Of a DNA stretch of 6,841 bases, positions 1 through 5,663 are shown piece by piece (positions within the stretch are counted from its first letter, which is position 1; every line of letters starts with the position of its first letter). This DNA comes from Desulfobacterales bacterium. GTDB taxonomy: Bacteria > Desulfobacterota > Desulfobacteria > Desulfobacterales > JAFDCJ01. Where the stretch lies: NCBI GenBank assembly GCA_020345785.1, contig CP070771.1, positions 3,716,068 through 3,722,908 of the forward strand, read 5' to 3'. Below the pieces are notes generated by a model that searched no databases, was not told the origin of the DNA, and saw only the letters and a list, made by a program, of their open reading frames with translations. The position numbers were made by a program, and so were the translations under genes.

Positions 1-731
1 TCGCGCACCCGGGGATTGCTTTTGACCTCAGCGGTCGTTCCGTCACCGATGACCTCGCCGTAGTGCAGCACGATGACCCGTTGTGAAAGCGAAAAAACGA
101 TGTCCATATCGTGCTCCACGATGACGAAGGTTGTGCGGCCCTGATCGGACAGGCGGCGGATATTTTCCAGAATCCTTACCCGTTCCACCGGGTTCATGCC
201 GGCAGTGGGTTCGTCCAAAAACAGCAGTTTCGGTCGGGCAGCCATTGCAATGCCGACCTCCAGCACCCGCTCATCGCCGTGGGAAAGAGCGCTGGCGATG
301 GTGCCGGCCTCTGCCGACAGGCCGATTAACTCTAAGATCTCATTGACTTCGCGTTGGACCGCCGATTCGTTTGCGAGGGAGCCGAACAGGCGCCGCGAAC
401 GGTTTCTGACGGCCAGAACCGGCAGTTGAATGTTGTCGAACACGGTCAGTTCCGGAAAGACGTTGACGACTTGAAACGAGCGGCAAAGCCCCAGCCGGAC
501 CCGGCGATGAATCGGCATGTCGGTGATATCCCTCCCCTGGAAAATAATCCGCCCCGAGTCGGCCGGCAGCGAGCCGGACAACATGTTGATGAGGGTGGAC
601 TTGCCGGCACCGTTCGGTCCGATAATGGATGTCAAAATGCCTTCCTCGAAGGTCAGATTGATGTTAACGGCGGCCTGCACCCGTCCGAACGACTTATTCA
701 GGTTTTCAATTTGCAGCAAGGTTGCAGCCAT
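1..731 (-). CDS. livG: LivG-type ABC transporter ATP-binding protein (partial, C-terminus beyond window)
   Basis: Cytoplasmic ATPase subunit that would power the LivH/LivM permease pair. I translated 243 codons by hand; the frame is still open at the window edge, so the extreme C-terminus is missing (the family is about 250-260 residues). Visible motifs are Walker A GPNGAGKST at residues 38-46, Q-loop Gln87 in the RSFQ context, signature LSHGDE at 149-154, Walker B LLFLDEP at 169-175 with catalytic Glu174, and switch His207 in VEHD. The signature is a variant of the LSYGxQ seen in many LivG proteins. The long insert between Q-loop and signature (about residues 105-128) and the PTAGMNP motif fit LivG rather than LivF. 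The ATG at 731 follows GGAG with an 8-nt spacer and lies 36 nt after the livM stop, so it is probably in the same transcript. Family assignment is firm; the transported substrate is not determined. Confidence 0.93.
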   Translation of the reverse strand, partial: MAATLLQIENLNKSFGRVQAAVNINLTFEEGILTSIIGPNGAGKSTLINMLSGSLPADSGRIIFQGRDITDMPIHRRVRLGLCRSFQVVNVFPELTVFDNIQLPVLAVRNRSRRLFGSLANESAVQREVNEILELIGLSAEAGTIASALSHGDERVLEVGIAMAARPKLLFLDEPTAGMNPVERVRILENIRRLSDQGRTTFVIVEHDMDIVFSLSQRVIVLHYGEVIGDGTTAEVKSNPRVR

Positions 732-767
732 AGCGTTTTCTCCCCGAGCGACGGTGCGCCTTCCCGG

Positions 768-1706
768 CTATTTTTTGAATCTCGATAGGGCCCCCACAAT
801 TCCGCCCCGAAACCCCATGATGATGACCAGCAATATCAAACCGAACCAGAGCATCCAGTTGTGGGTGAAGCGTTCGATAATCTCGCGCAGCACGATAAAC
901 ACGGCACTGCCCACAAGCGGACCGGTGAAGGTCTGAATGCCACCGATCAGGCTTACCAGCACCGGTGCGGCGGAGTGGCTCCAGTGGGCCGAAAACGGGG
1001 TCGTATTACTTTCCAGCAGGGTGCCCAGCGCACCCGCCAGGCCGGCGAATGTTCCGGAAATAATAAATGCGCCCAGGCGGTAATTTTTCAAAGAAACCCC
1101 GGCGAATTCGACCCGCCGGTCGTTTTCGCGAATGCCGGCCAGCACGAGACCAAAGGGCGAACGTCGAATGCGGTAAATCAGAAATACCGACGTTGCGAGA
1201 AAGAAAAGTACCAGAAAATAGTAGTATCTGGGCTTAATGATGGGAATACTGAAGATACCGAGCGATATGGGGGCGCGCATGATTCCCACCAGTCCGTCGT
1301 CGCCGCCGGTGACACTGCGCATATTCCAGATGAGGGAAAATATCATCATGCCGAATGCCAGCGTCAGCATGGCAAAATAAATCTCGGTCTGACGTACGCA
1401 AAAAAAACCGATCACAGCGGCCAGCAGGCAGGCACAGGCAACGCCCACGAGTATTCCGACCAACGGGTGCGGGGACACATGCAGCGCAAACAGACCCAGG
1501 CCGTAGGCACCGGCCGCATAAAATGCGGCGTGTCCGAAGGACAGCAGCCCGGTGAGTCCGAAGAGAATATTGTAGCCCAGGGCGAAGATGGAAAGTATCA
1601 TCACGCGCGAGGTCAGATACACGGTGAAGCGGCCGGCAAAAAGGCCGATCAGGATCAGGGCTGCCAATACCAGAACCGTTATGATAATATTCCAGGATCG
1701 CTGCAT
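768..1706 (-). CDS. livM: LivM-type branched-chain amino acid ABC transporter permease
   Basis: Inner-membrane permease, 312 residues, expected to pair with the LivH subunit to form the substrate channel. It is almost wholly hydrophobic, with roughly 8-10 membrane segments. The family hallmark GYNxLxGxxGxxSFGHAAF is seen at about residues 44-62, the ATPase-contact loop GIRENDRRVEFAGVSL lies in the C-terminal half, and SLIGGIQTFTGPLVGS matches the conserved GG-x-GTxxGPxxG block, with IQTFT in place of the commoner GTxxG. It is shorter than E. coli LivM but typical of the 300-330-residue LivM proteins of many other bacteria. The ATG immediately follows the livH TAA, and its Shine-Dalgarno (GGGGAGG) sits inside the end of livH, implying translational coupling. 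Substrate cannot be read from the sequence; amino acids, amides or urea are all possible for this family. Confidence 0.94.
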   Translation of the reverse strand: MQRSWNIIITVLVLAALILIGLFAGRFTVYLTSRVMILSIFALGYNILFGLTGLLSFGHAAFYAAGAYGLGLFALHVSPHPLVGILVGVACACLLAAVIGFFCVRQTEIYFAMLTLAFGMMIFSLIWNMRSVTGGDDGLVGIMRAPISLGIFSIPIIKPRYYYFLVLFFLATSVFLIYRIRRSPFGLVLAGIRENDRRVEFAGVSLKNYRLGAFIISGTFAGLAGALGTLLESNTTPFSAHWSHSAAPVLVSLIGGIQTFTGPLVGSAVFIVLREIIERFTHNWMLWFGLILLVIIMGFRGGIVGALSRFKK

Positions 1707-2579
1707 TTAGGCTGCCTCCCCGAAAAATCCCTGGGGCCGCCACAGGAGAACTGCGGCCATCAAGATGAAGGTTAAAAACATGTCGAAGGTCGGGATGAAC
1801 CGCGTGCCGAAGGAGGACAGCAGGCCGATGATCAGGGCTCCCAAAAAGGCTCCTTTTAAACTGCCCAGGCCGCCGATCACCGCGACCACGAAGGCATCGA
1901 TGATAATGGCCTCACCCATCCCGGGGGTCAGCAGACCGACGTAGGGTACCGCCAGACCGCCGCCCATGGCTCCCAGCCATGTTCCGAATATGAATACGGC
2001 GGTAAACAGCACGGGCACATTGACGCCGATGGCCGAGGCCATCTCCCGGTCGGAGGATGCCGCCCGGATAATCCGGCCGTACCACGTTTTTTCAATCAGG
2101 GCCCACAGTCCCAAGGCGACCAGCGGGCCGACGACAATGATAAAAAGGCTGTAGTTGGGAAAGTTGCGTCCCAGGATCGGCACGGAACCGGCCAGCCCCG
2201 GCACACTGGGAGAGCCGAGCGAGCCGGCGCCCCAGATGATCTTGACCAGATCATCGAACAGCAGCACAAAGGCAAAGGTCAGCAGCAGCTGGTAGGGCAG
2301 TTCGAGCCGGTACACGTAGCGCAGGAAAAACCGTTCAATGACGAATCCTACGACGCAAACGGCAAGCGGTCCGAACAGCAGTCCGAGCCAGAAATTGTCA
2401 CCCAACCGGCTCAGGACAGTGAAACAGCAATAGGCGCCCAGCATGTAAAAGCTGCCGTGGGCAAAATTCAGCACCCCGAGCACCCCGAAGATCAGCGTTA
2501 GGCCGCTGGCCACCAGCCAGATGAACATGCCGGTGGACAGGCCGGCCAGGCATACGTGCACAATGGATTTCAGGTCCAA
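1707..2579 (-). CDS. livH: LivH-type branched-chain amino acid ABC transporter permease (TTG start)
   Basis: Inner-membrane permease, 290 residues, partner of the LivM-type protein. The family signature GVLNFAHGSFYMLGAY is at residues 35-50; the cytoplasmic loop ASSDREMASAIGVNV is the ATPase-coupling region; VIGGLGSLKGAFLGAL and the C-terminal RPQGFFG are also characteristic. The start is TTG: an in-frame TGA lies four codons upstream (TGA GGA GGG AAA TTG) and no ATG lies between, while a strong GGAGG sits 4 nt before the TTG. Starting at the next ATG (Met18) would delete half of the first membrane segment and lose the ribosome site. It is the first gene of a tight livH-livM-livG cluster and is separated from the binding-protein gene by 258 bp. 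Confidence 0.94.
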   Translation of the reverse strand: MDLKSIVHVCLAGLSTGMFIWLVASGLTLIFGVLGVLNFAHGSFYMLGAYCCFTVLSRLGDNFWLGLLFGPLAVCVVGFVIERFFLRYVYRLELPYQLLLTFAFVLLFDDLVKIIWGAGSLGSPSVPGLAGSVPILGRNFPNYSLFIIVVGPLVALGLWALIEKTWYGRIIRAASSDREMASAIGVNVPVLFTAVFIFGTWLGAMGGGLAVPYVGLLTPGMGEAIIIDAFVVAVIGGLGSLKGAFLGALIIGLLSSFGTRFIPTFDMFLTFILMAAVLLWRPQGFFGEAA

Positions 2580-2582
2580 TTT

Positions 2583-2588
2583 CCCTCC
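2583..2588 (-). promoter_or_regulatory. Ribosome binding site of livH that fixes its TTG start
   Basis: On the minus strand the sequence reads GAGGAGGGAAATTG. The GGAGGG core ends only 3 nt before the TTG, a slightly tight spacing, and the upstream in-frame TGA overlaps the start of this site. It is the main reason for choosing TTG over the downstream GTG (codon 7) or ATG (codon 18). Confidence 0.75.
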
Positions 2589-2650
2589 TCAACGGCACGA
2601 CTGCGAACAGCTGGCGCAGCCCAATCAACTTTTTGTCTTCTATTCAAAAC

Positions 2651-2679
2651 GTTATTTGTTATTAGTTATTCGTTATTTG
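2651..2679 (+). repeat. Tandem heptamer array GTTATTN, four units
   Basis: Four consecutive 7-base units read GTTATTT, GTTATTA, GTTATTC, GTTATTT followed by G, identical except at the seventh base. The last two units form a perfect 15-bp inverted repeat (2665-2679) with 2713-2727. It lies in the 258-bp gap between the binding-protein and livH genes. The heptad period resembles in kind the short tandemly repeated repetitive sequences of cyanobacteria, though the unit differs. Its role is unknown. Confidence 0.85.
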
Positions 2680-2712
2680 AAATGGATGGGCGCCAATTGT
2701 GGCAGCCAATAC

Positions 2713-2727
2713 CAAATAACGAATAAC
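2713..2727 (-). repeat. Inverted copy of the GTTATTN heptamer (two units)
   Basis: This stretch reads CAAATAACGAATAAC, the exact reverse complement of 2665-2679, so it holds two GTTATTN units on the opposite strand. The two arms enclose 33 bp and could form an AT-rich stem. A shortened direct copy recurs at 2807-2827. Confidence 0.85.
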
Positions 2728-2745
2728 TTCCGGTTTTCGTAGAAG

Positions 2746-2781
2746 GTTGGGTTGACCCCGCCGCGGCGGGGTCAACCCAAC
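2746..2781. repeat. Perfect 36-bp palindrome, possible stem-loop between binding-protein and permease genes
   Basis: Two 18-base arms starting GTTGGGTTGACCCC and ending GGGGTCAACCCAAC are perfectly complementary with no loop left over. In RNA the central GC-rich part would need to open to give a hairpin of about 16 pairs. It lies downstream of the binding-protein stop codon and upstream of livH. There is no T-tract after it on the minus strand, so a classical intrinsic terminator is not supported. A dispersed palindromic (REP-like) element, or an mRNA-stabilising stem that leaves the binding protein in excess over the permeases, fits better. Both roles are inference. Confidence 0.85.
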
Positions 2782-2806
2782 ATTACGGATCTTTGAGCAC
2801 TAATGA

Positions 2807-2827
2807 CGATAACCAATAACGAATAAC
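2807..2827 (-). repeat. Third GTTATTN heptamer cluster (three units, minus orientation)
   Basis: Reads CGATAAC CAATAAC GAATAAC, which is GTTATTC, GTTATTG and a degenerate GTTATCG on the minus strand. CCAATAACGAATAAC here matches CCAAATAACGAATAAC at 2712-2727 with one A missing. It ends 10 bp from the binding-protein stop codon. Confidence 0.8.
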
Positions 2828-2837
2828 CCCAAATGGG

Positions 2838-4121
2838 TCAGAACGGGGGTTTGGTATTGTCCCCTTCAAAGGGCGGCCGGTTGAAGCATTCTTTGGCCGG
2901 AATGACCACCTGCTTGCCCATGACTTTAAACGGGTACTTGGGATTGGAAACGGTCAGGCCCCACGGCACTTCGTACATGGCCTGATGGTCTTCCTTCCTA
3001 AAGACGCGATCGCCCGCGGGGGAGCCCAGGCTCATGCCCTCCAGGGCCTGGACGACAGCGTCGGTTTCCTTGGAACCGGCCGCTTCGACCGCTTTTTTAA
3101 AAGCGAACATGGTGGAGTAACCGGTTTCGGAAACGTAAGCGGGGTAGTGATTCCAGCGCTTACGGAAATTGGCGACCCAGCCGTTGTTGCGGGCATCGTC
3201 GGGATACATGAAGAAATAGCGCCCGGAAATCCAAACATTGTCCGGCATTTCACTGCCCAGCCCTTCCAGCACGTCCATGGCAGCGCCGACCGGAAACATG
3301 GCGTGTTTGATCTTGTCAAACATGCCGGCCTGATTGGCCTGTTTGACGAATGCGATCAGTTCGCCGGCCCATTCGACCGAGTAAAATCCTTCGGGCGCCG
3401 CATCCATGATGGTGTTGATGTGCGACCGAAAGTCGGTGGTGCCGAACGGCGCCCAGGAATCGGCCACAAAGGAGACATCGGGCTTCAGCTTGCTCAGCGT
3501 GTCTTTGAACATGGCCCAGCAGGTGTAGCCGTACTCGTACTTGGGGCTTATCGTGGCCCAGGTCTTGGCCGGCAGATCCTTGGCCACGAAGGCCGCCGCA
3601 TTGCCGTCCTGGTATGTGGGCGAACAAATGCGGAAAATCTGCTTGATGCCGTTTTTAAAAACCTGTTGTTCGGTCAGCTTTTCGGTGGCGGCATGGGTGA
3701 CCATCAGCACCCGGTCCAGCTCGGCCATCACCGGGGCCAGGGCCAGCGCCTGTCCCGAAGAATCGACACCGGCCAGGAAGTCGGCCCCCCAGCTGTCGAC
3801 AAAATAGCGGGCATTTTTAATGGCCTCGTCGGCCTTGAGGGTGGAGTCCCGGTATTCGATCTCCAGCTTGTTGCCGGCAATGCCGCCGGCCGCGTTGATT
3901 TCCTCCATGGCCATGGTGGCGCCATATTTGTGAAATGCGCCGTAACCGGCCAGGGTGCCGGACATGACGGCCTGGTATCCGACCTTGATCGGACCTTTTA
4001 TCTTGGGTGTTGCCGCCCACAGCCCCAGAGGTTTAAGAACCCCGGGCCCCAGCGCGGCCGCGCCGGCTGTCATAAGTCCGGTCTTGATAAATTTTCTGCG
4101 AGTGAATCCTTGCTTGCCCAT
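2838..4121 (-). CDS. Tat-exported periplasmic substrate-binding protein of a Liv/HAAT-type ABC transporter
   Basis: Predicted periplasmic receptor of 427 residues that captures the ligand for the adjacent LivHMG importer. The N-terminus carries a twin-arginine signal: TRRKFIK at residues 7-13, followed by a weakly hydrophobic Ala/Gly-rich stretch (14-29) and a likely cleavage near residues 36-37 (LWAA-TPK). The mature part starts with IKVGYQAVMSGTLAGYG (about 45-61) and contains EEINAAGGIAGNKLEI (73-88), the hallmark of type I periplasmic-binding folds of the branched-chain amino acid receptor family (Peripla_BP_6 type). It is longer than E. coli LivK (about 370). The ATG at 4121 has a strong GGAGG with a 5-nt spacer, and the Tat motif directly after it supports this start. 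Ligand is unknown: related receptors bind branched-chain amino acids, urea, amides or aromatic acids. It is probably co-transcribed with livHMG despite the 258-bp gap. Confidence 0.93.
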   Translation of the reverse strand: MGKQGFTRRKFIKTGLMTAGAAALGPGVLKPLGLWAATPKIKGPIKVGYQAVMSGTLAGYGAFHKYGATMAMEEINAAGGIAGNKLEIEYRDSTLKADEAIKNARYFVDSWGADFLAGVDSSGQALALAPVMAELDRVLMVTHAATEKLTEQQVFKNGIKQIFRICSPTYQDGNAAAFVAKDLPAKTWATISPKYEYGYTCWAMFKDTLSKLKPDVSFVADSWAPFGTTDFRSHINTIMDAAPEGFYSVEWAGELIAFVKQANQAGMFDKIKHAMFPVGAAMDVLEGLGSEMPDNVWISGRYFFMYPDDARNNGWVANFRKRWNHYPAYVSETGYSTMFAFKKAVEAAGSKETDAVVQALEGMSLGSPAGDRVFRKEDHQAMYEVPWGLTVSNPKYPFKVMGKQVVIPAKECFNRPPFEGDNTKPPF

Positions 4122-4126
4122 GGTAC

Positions 4127-4131
4127 CCTCC
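4127..4131 (-). promoter_or_regulatory. Ribosome binding site of the substrate-binding protein gene
   Basis: The minus strand reads AAAGGAGGGTACCATG, a consensus GGAGG 5 nt before the ATG. It confirms the start that yields a complete Tat signal peptide. No convincing sigma-70 or sigma-54 promoter could be picked by eye in the 4132-4300 leader. Confidence 0.8.
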
Positions 4132-4295
4132 TTTGCTTTAAGGTTGCTTGGATCAATCTACGAACAAGGACGATGACGACCCCTTCGGACTGCGTGGCAA
4201 GGGACCGGTTGTGCGAGAGAATGACTTGTTCTGATTCTGAAAACTTGGCTCTCCAGGCCGAAAATAAATAGCCGGTACGCCAACCTATTGAAATT

Positions 4296-4416
4296 ATCTC
4301 CATTCATAAGCCATCCCGCTATAGCGGGATGAGAATTGAAAAGGATCTACCGATATAGCGGGAGTTTTATTCGATGGTCCAAACTTAAACGACGCCGGTG
4401 ACATATGAATGGAGAT
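4296..4416. repeat. 13-bp inverted repeat enclosing a smaller palindrome
   Basis: ATCTCCATTCATA at 4296-4308 is the exact reverse complement of TATGAATGGAGAT at 4404-4416; pairing stops on both sides. The enclosed 95 bp contain the 20-bp palindrome at 4312-4331 and a half-copy of it at 4354-4363. No matching target-site duplication is visible outside the arms, so a miniature transposable element is possible but not shown. It sits between the two divergent gene blocks, where an operator or RNA structure is equally possible. Confidence 0.7.
4312..4331. repeat. Perfect 20-bp palindrome with a downstream half-site
   Basis: CATCCCGCTATAGCGGGATG is a perfect palindrome. Its right-hand part TATAGCGGGA (4320-4329) recurs as a direct repeat at 4354-4363, starting 34 bp later. 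The symmetry suits a dimeric DNA-binding protein, and the location about 190 bp upstream of the binding-protein start is compatible with an operator. No T-run follows in the minus direction; GAATTGAAAAGG follows in the plus direction, so it is not a terminator. Function is inferred only from symmetry. Confidence 0.7.
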
Positions 4417-4566
4417 GATATAAAGAATTTTGGCTTATTTTTGATGGTCTCGTTGTGCCTGCCGGTGTCGCCACAATTACCGCATCCTGCTGAAGAACAC
4501 AAGATGCATGCAAATGATGAGGCGCTCAAACGCATGCCAAACCGGAAAGATCAACGACAAATGTGA
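4405..4566 (+). CDS. Possible small ORF, 53 residues, unknown function
   Basis: An ATG-to-TGA frame of 53 codons beginning MNGDDIKNFGLFLMVSLCLP. Residues 9-22 are hydrophobic, like a short signal peptide or membrane anchor, and the C-terminal half is polar and rich in His, Glu, Lys and Arg (HPAEEHKMHANDEALKR). The region before the Cys at residue 18 (VSL) does not satisfy a lipobox. Upstream there is only a weak GGTG a few bases before the ATG. The start lies inside the right arm of the 13-bp inverted repeat. I recognise no family. An overlapping 62-codon frame on the other strand (4347-4535) is no better supported, and chance is a real possibility. Confidence 0.22.
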   Translation: MNGDDIKNFGLFLMVSLCLPVSPQLPHPAEEHKMHANDEALKRMPNRKDQRQM

Positions 4567-4644
4567 TCGAAATATGTTACAGAAAACTACAAAGGCATGC
4601 ATTAGCCGAAATAACTATTGATGCCGCCAAAGTGCTTTATATAC

Positions 4645-4726
4645 ATCAGCGACCTTGGGCAGAGCATGGTTCAGGCACCTACTAGGGGCCTTCCTCATAC
4701 CCGCAGTTCTGCTAGTGGTCGCTGAT
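4645..4726. repeat. 82-bp stem-loop closed by a 10-bp perfect stem, possible structured RNA or element remnant
   Basis: ATCAGCGACC at 4645-4654 pairs exactly with GGTCGCTGAT at 4717-4726. After a 4x4 internal loop (TTGG/TAGT) a second 5-bp stem forms between GCAGA and TCTGC, and AGGC..CC/GG..GCCT can form an inner hairpin around TACTA. The element is distinctly more GC-rich than its surroundings. It matches no RNA family I can name. Each strand could fold, so the direction of any transcript is unknown. The T-run after the right arm is only four bases, weak for a terminator. Confidence 0.55.
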
Positions 4727-4739
4727 TTTGATACCAATG

Positions 4740-4886
4740 AACCGAATGAAATGTGTTCAATAATATTAAATACTGAAATTTTGTCAAATGAAAAAAGATT
4801 CTCTTATTTACTTTTTTGAGGTAATTTGTCATTTAATACAAAATGTTATTGGATGCTTTCGTGATTAATTTCTTTTTGGTTCCCCG
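4740..4886 (+). promoter_or_regulatory. AT-rich leader likely to contain the promoter of the two-component operon
   Basis: The stretch is strongly AT-rich and holds no convincing gene. Two TTTGTCA copies occur, at 4780-4786 and 4825-4831; TTGTCA is one base from the sigma-70 -35 consensus. The best spaced -10 partners are poor: TTGGAT 17 bp after the second copy and TATTTA 18 bp after the first. I can support the region as a promoter location but not a specific start site. Confidence 0.35.
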
Positions 4887-4896
4887 ATGAATCGGG
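4883..4896. repeat. Small inverted repeat CCCGAT-GA-ATCGGG in the regulator leader
   Basis: A 6-bp perfect stem with a 2-base centre lies 45 bp before the preferred start of the response regulator, followed by a second imperfect hairpin AACCGGC/GCCGGGTT at 4913-4930 just before the Shine-Dalgarno. These could be an operator or 5' leader structure, but both are short enough to arise by chance. Confidence 0.35.
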
Positions 4897-4940
4897 ATTT
4901 CCGTTTCACTCCAACCGGCTTGGCCGGGTTAGGGTCTCGC

Positions 4941-5663
4941 ATGGCCAAAAAAATTCTGATCATTGAAGACAACCAGGATCTCGCGCATCTGCTTGAGAAC
5001 CATCTGCGGGACCTTGCATTTCAGGTCGATGTCGCCTTTGACGGCCCAACAGGTCTTGCCAAAGCGAATTCCGATAATTACGATTTAGTCATACTCGATT
5101 TGATGCTGCCGGGTCTCGACGGCATTGAAGTCTGCCGGCGTCTGCGCCGCAGGGCCGCTTACGTGCCCATCTTGATGCTGACCGCGAAATCCTCGGAAAT
5201 AGACCGGGTGCTCGGGCTGGAAATCGGGGCGGACGATTACGTCACCAAACCCTTCAGCATCAGGGAACTGCTGGCGAGGGTCAAGGCCATTTTGAGGCGC
5301 GTGGAAGAATTGACGGACGGGAAACATGAGCCGGTGCCGACCGTCATCCGGGTCGCCGACCTGGAAATTGATCCGACCAAAAGAATTGCCCGCTGCGGGG
5401 GGCAAAGCGTCGATCTGACGGCCAAGGAGTTCGACCTGCTGCTGCATTTTGCCCGCAACCCCGGCAAGGTTTACACGCGGTCCCAGTTGCTGGACAGGAT
5501 CTGGGGCTACGGGCATGACGGTTACGAGCATACCGTCAACTCGCACATCAATCGGCTGCGCGCCAAGATCGAAAAGGATCCCGCTCATCCCGTTTATATT
5601 CTCACCGTGTGGGGGGTCGGCTACAAGTTTGTTGATATCGAAACCTTGAAAGAATCCGACTGA
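4941..5663 (+). CDS. OmpR/PhoB-family two-component response regulator
   Basis: Cytoplasmic DNA-binding transcription factor, 240 residues, activated by phosphorylation from the kinase encoded next to it. The receiver domain (residues 4-120) has acidic-pocket Glu9-Asp10, phospho-acceptor Asp53 in LVILDLMLPGLDG, Thr81, Tyr100 and Lys103 in the KPF motif, all as expected for an active receiver. The winged-helix domain (about 135-232) shows DLTAKEFDLLLHFARNPGKV, the recognition-helix region HTVNSHINRLRAKIE, and VWGVGYKF in the wing, as in PhoB/OmpR proteins. I chose ATG 4941 over the in-frame ATG 4887 because MAKKILIIEDN is the canonical domain start, AGGG lies 6 nt before it, and the upstream ATG has no ribosome site and would add an 18-residue tail. 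Its target genes are unknown; the divergent transporter is a candidate by position only. Confidence 0.95.
   Translation: MAKKILIIEDNQDLAHLLENHLRDLAFQVDVAFDGPTGLAKANSDNYDLVILDLMLPGLDGIEVCRRLRRRAAYVPILMLTAKSSEIDRVLGLEIGADDYVTKPFSIRELLARVKAILRRVEELTDGKHEPVPTVIRVADLEIDPTKRIARCGGQSVDLTAKEFDLLLHFARNPGKVYTRSQLLDRIWGYGHDGYEHTVNSHINRLRAKIEKDPAHPVYILTVWGVGYKFVDIETLKESD

Noticed and set aside
861..1775. 304-codon open frame on the plus strand opposite the LivM permease
   Set aside because: The product is hydrophilic, Gln/Gly/His-rich and low in complexity, the mirror image of a hydrophobic membrane gene. There is no supporting ribosome site or family.
2746..2781. Palindrome considered as a Rho-independent terminator
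   Set aside because: No T-tract follows on either strand, and downstream livHMG lacks an obvious promoter of its own by eye.
2985..4271. 428-codon open frame on the plus strand opposite the substrate-binding protein
   Set aside because: It is antisense to a gene with clear family motifs, signal peptide and ribosome site. Its own product shows no recognisable domain and is Gly/His-rich as expected for a codon-bias shadow.
4347..4535. 62-codon minus-strand frame in the intergenic region
   Set aside because: It has no ribosome site worth naming and a Cys-rich, family-less product, and it overlaps the equally uncertain plus-strand small ORF.
4615..4698. Minus-strand 27-codon frame ending in VYKALWRHQ, considered as a transposase or other element remnant
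   Set aside because: Too short to assign, and I could not match it to any insertion sequence with confidence.
4645..4726. Stem-loop considered as an integron attC site or c-di-GMP riboswitch
   Set aside because: There are no GTTRRRY/RYYYAAC core sites and no conserved GEMM motif.
4622..4819. Plus-strand open frame with a hydrophobic stretch (HLLGAFLIPAVLLVVADF)
   Set aside because: It has no ATG before the hydrophobic part and no Shine-Dalgarno before the TTG at 4655. It coincides with the stem-loop, whose base pairing explains the composition better.
4887..4940. 18-residue N-terminal extension of the response regulator from ATG 4887
   Set aside because: There is no ribosome site before 4887, while the canonical receiver start and an AGGG site are found at 4941.
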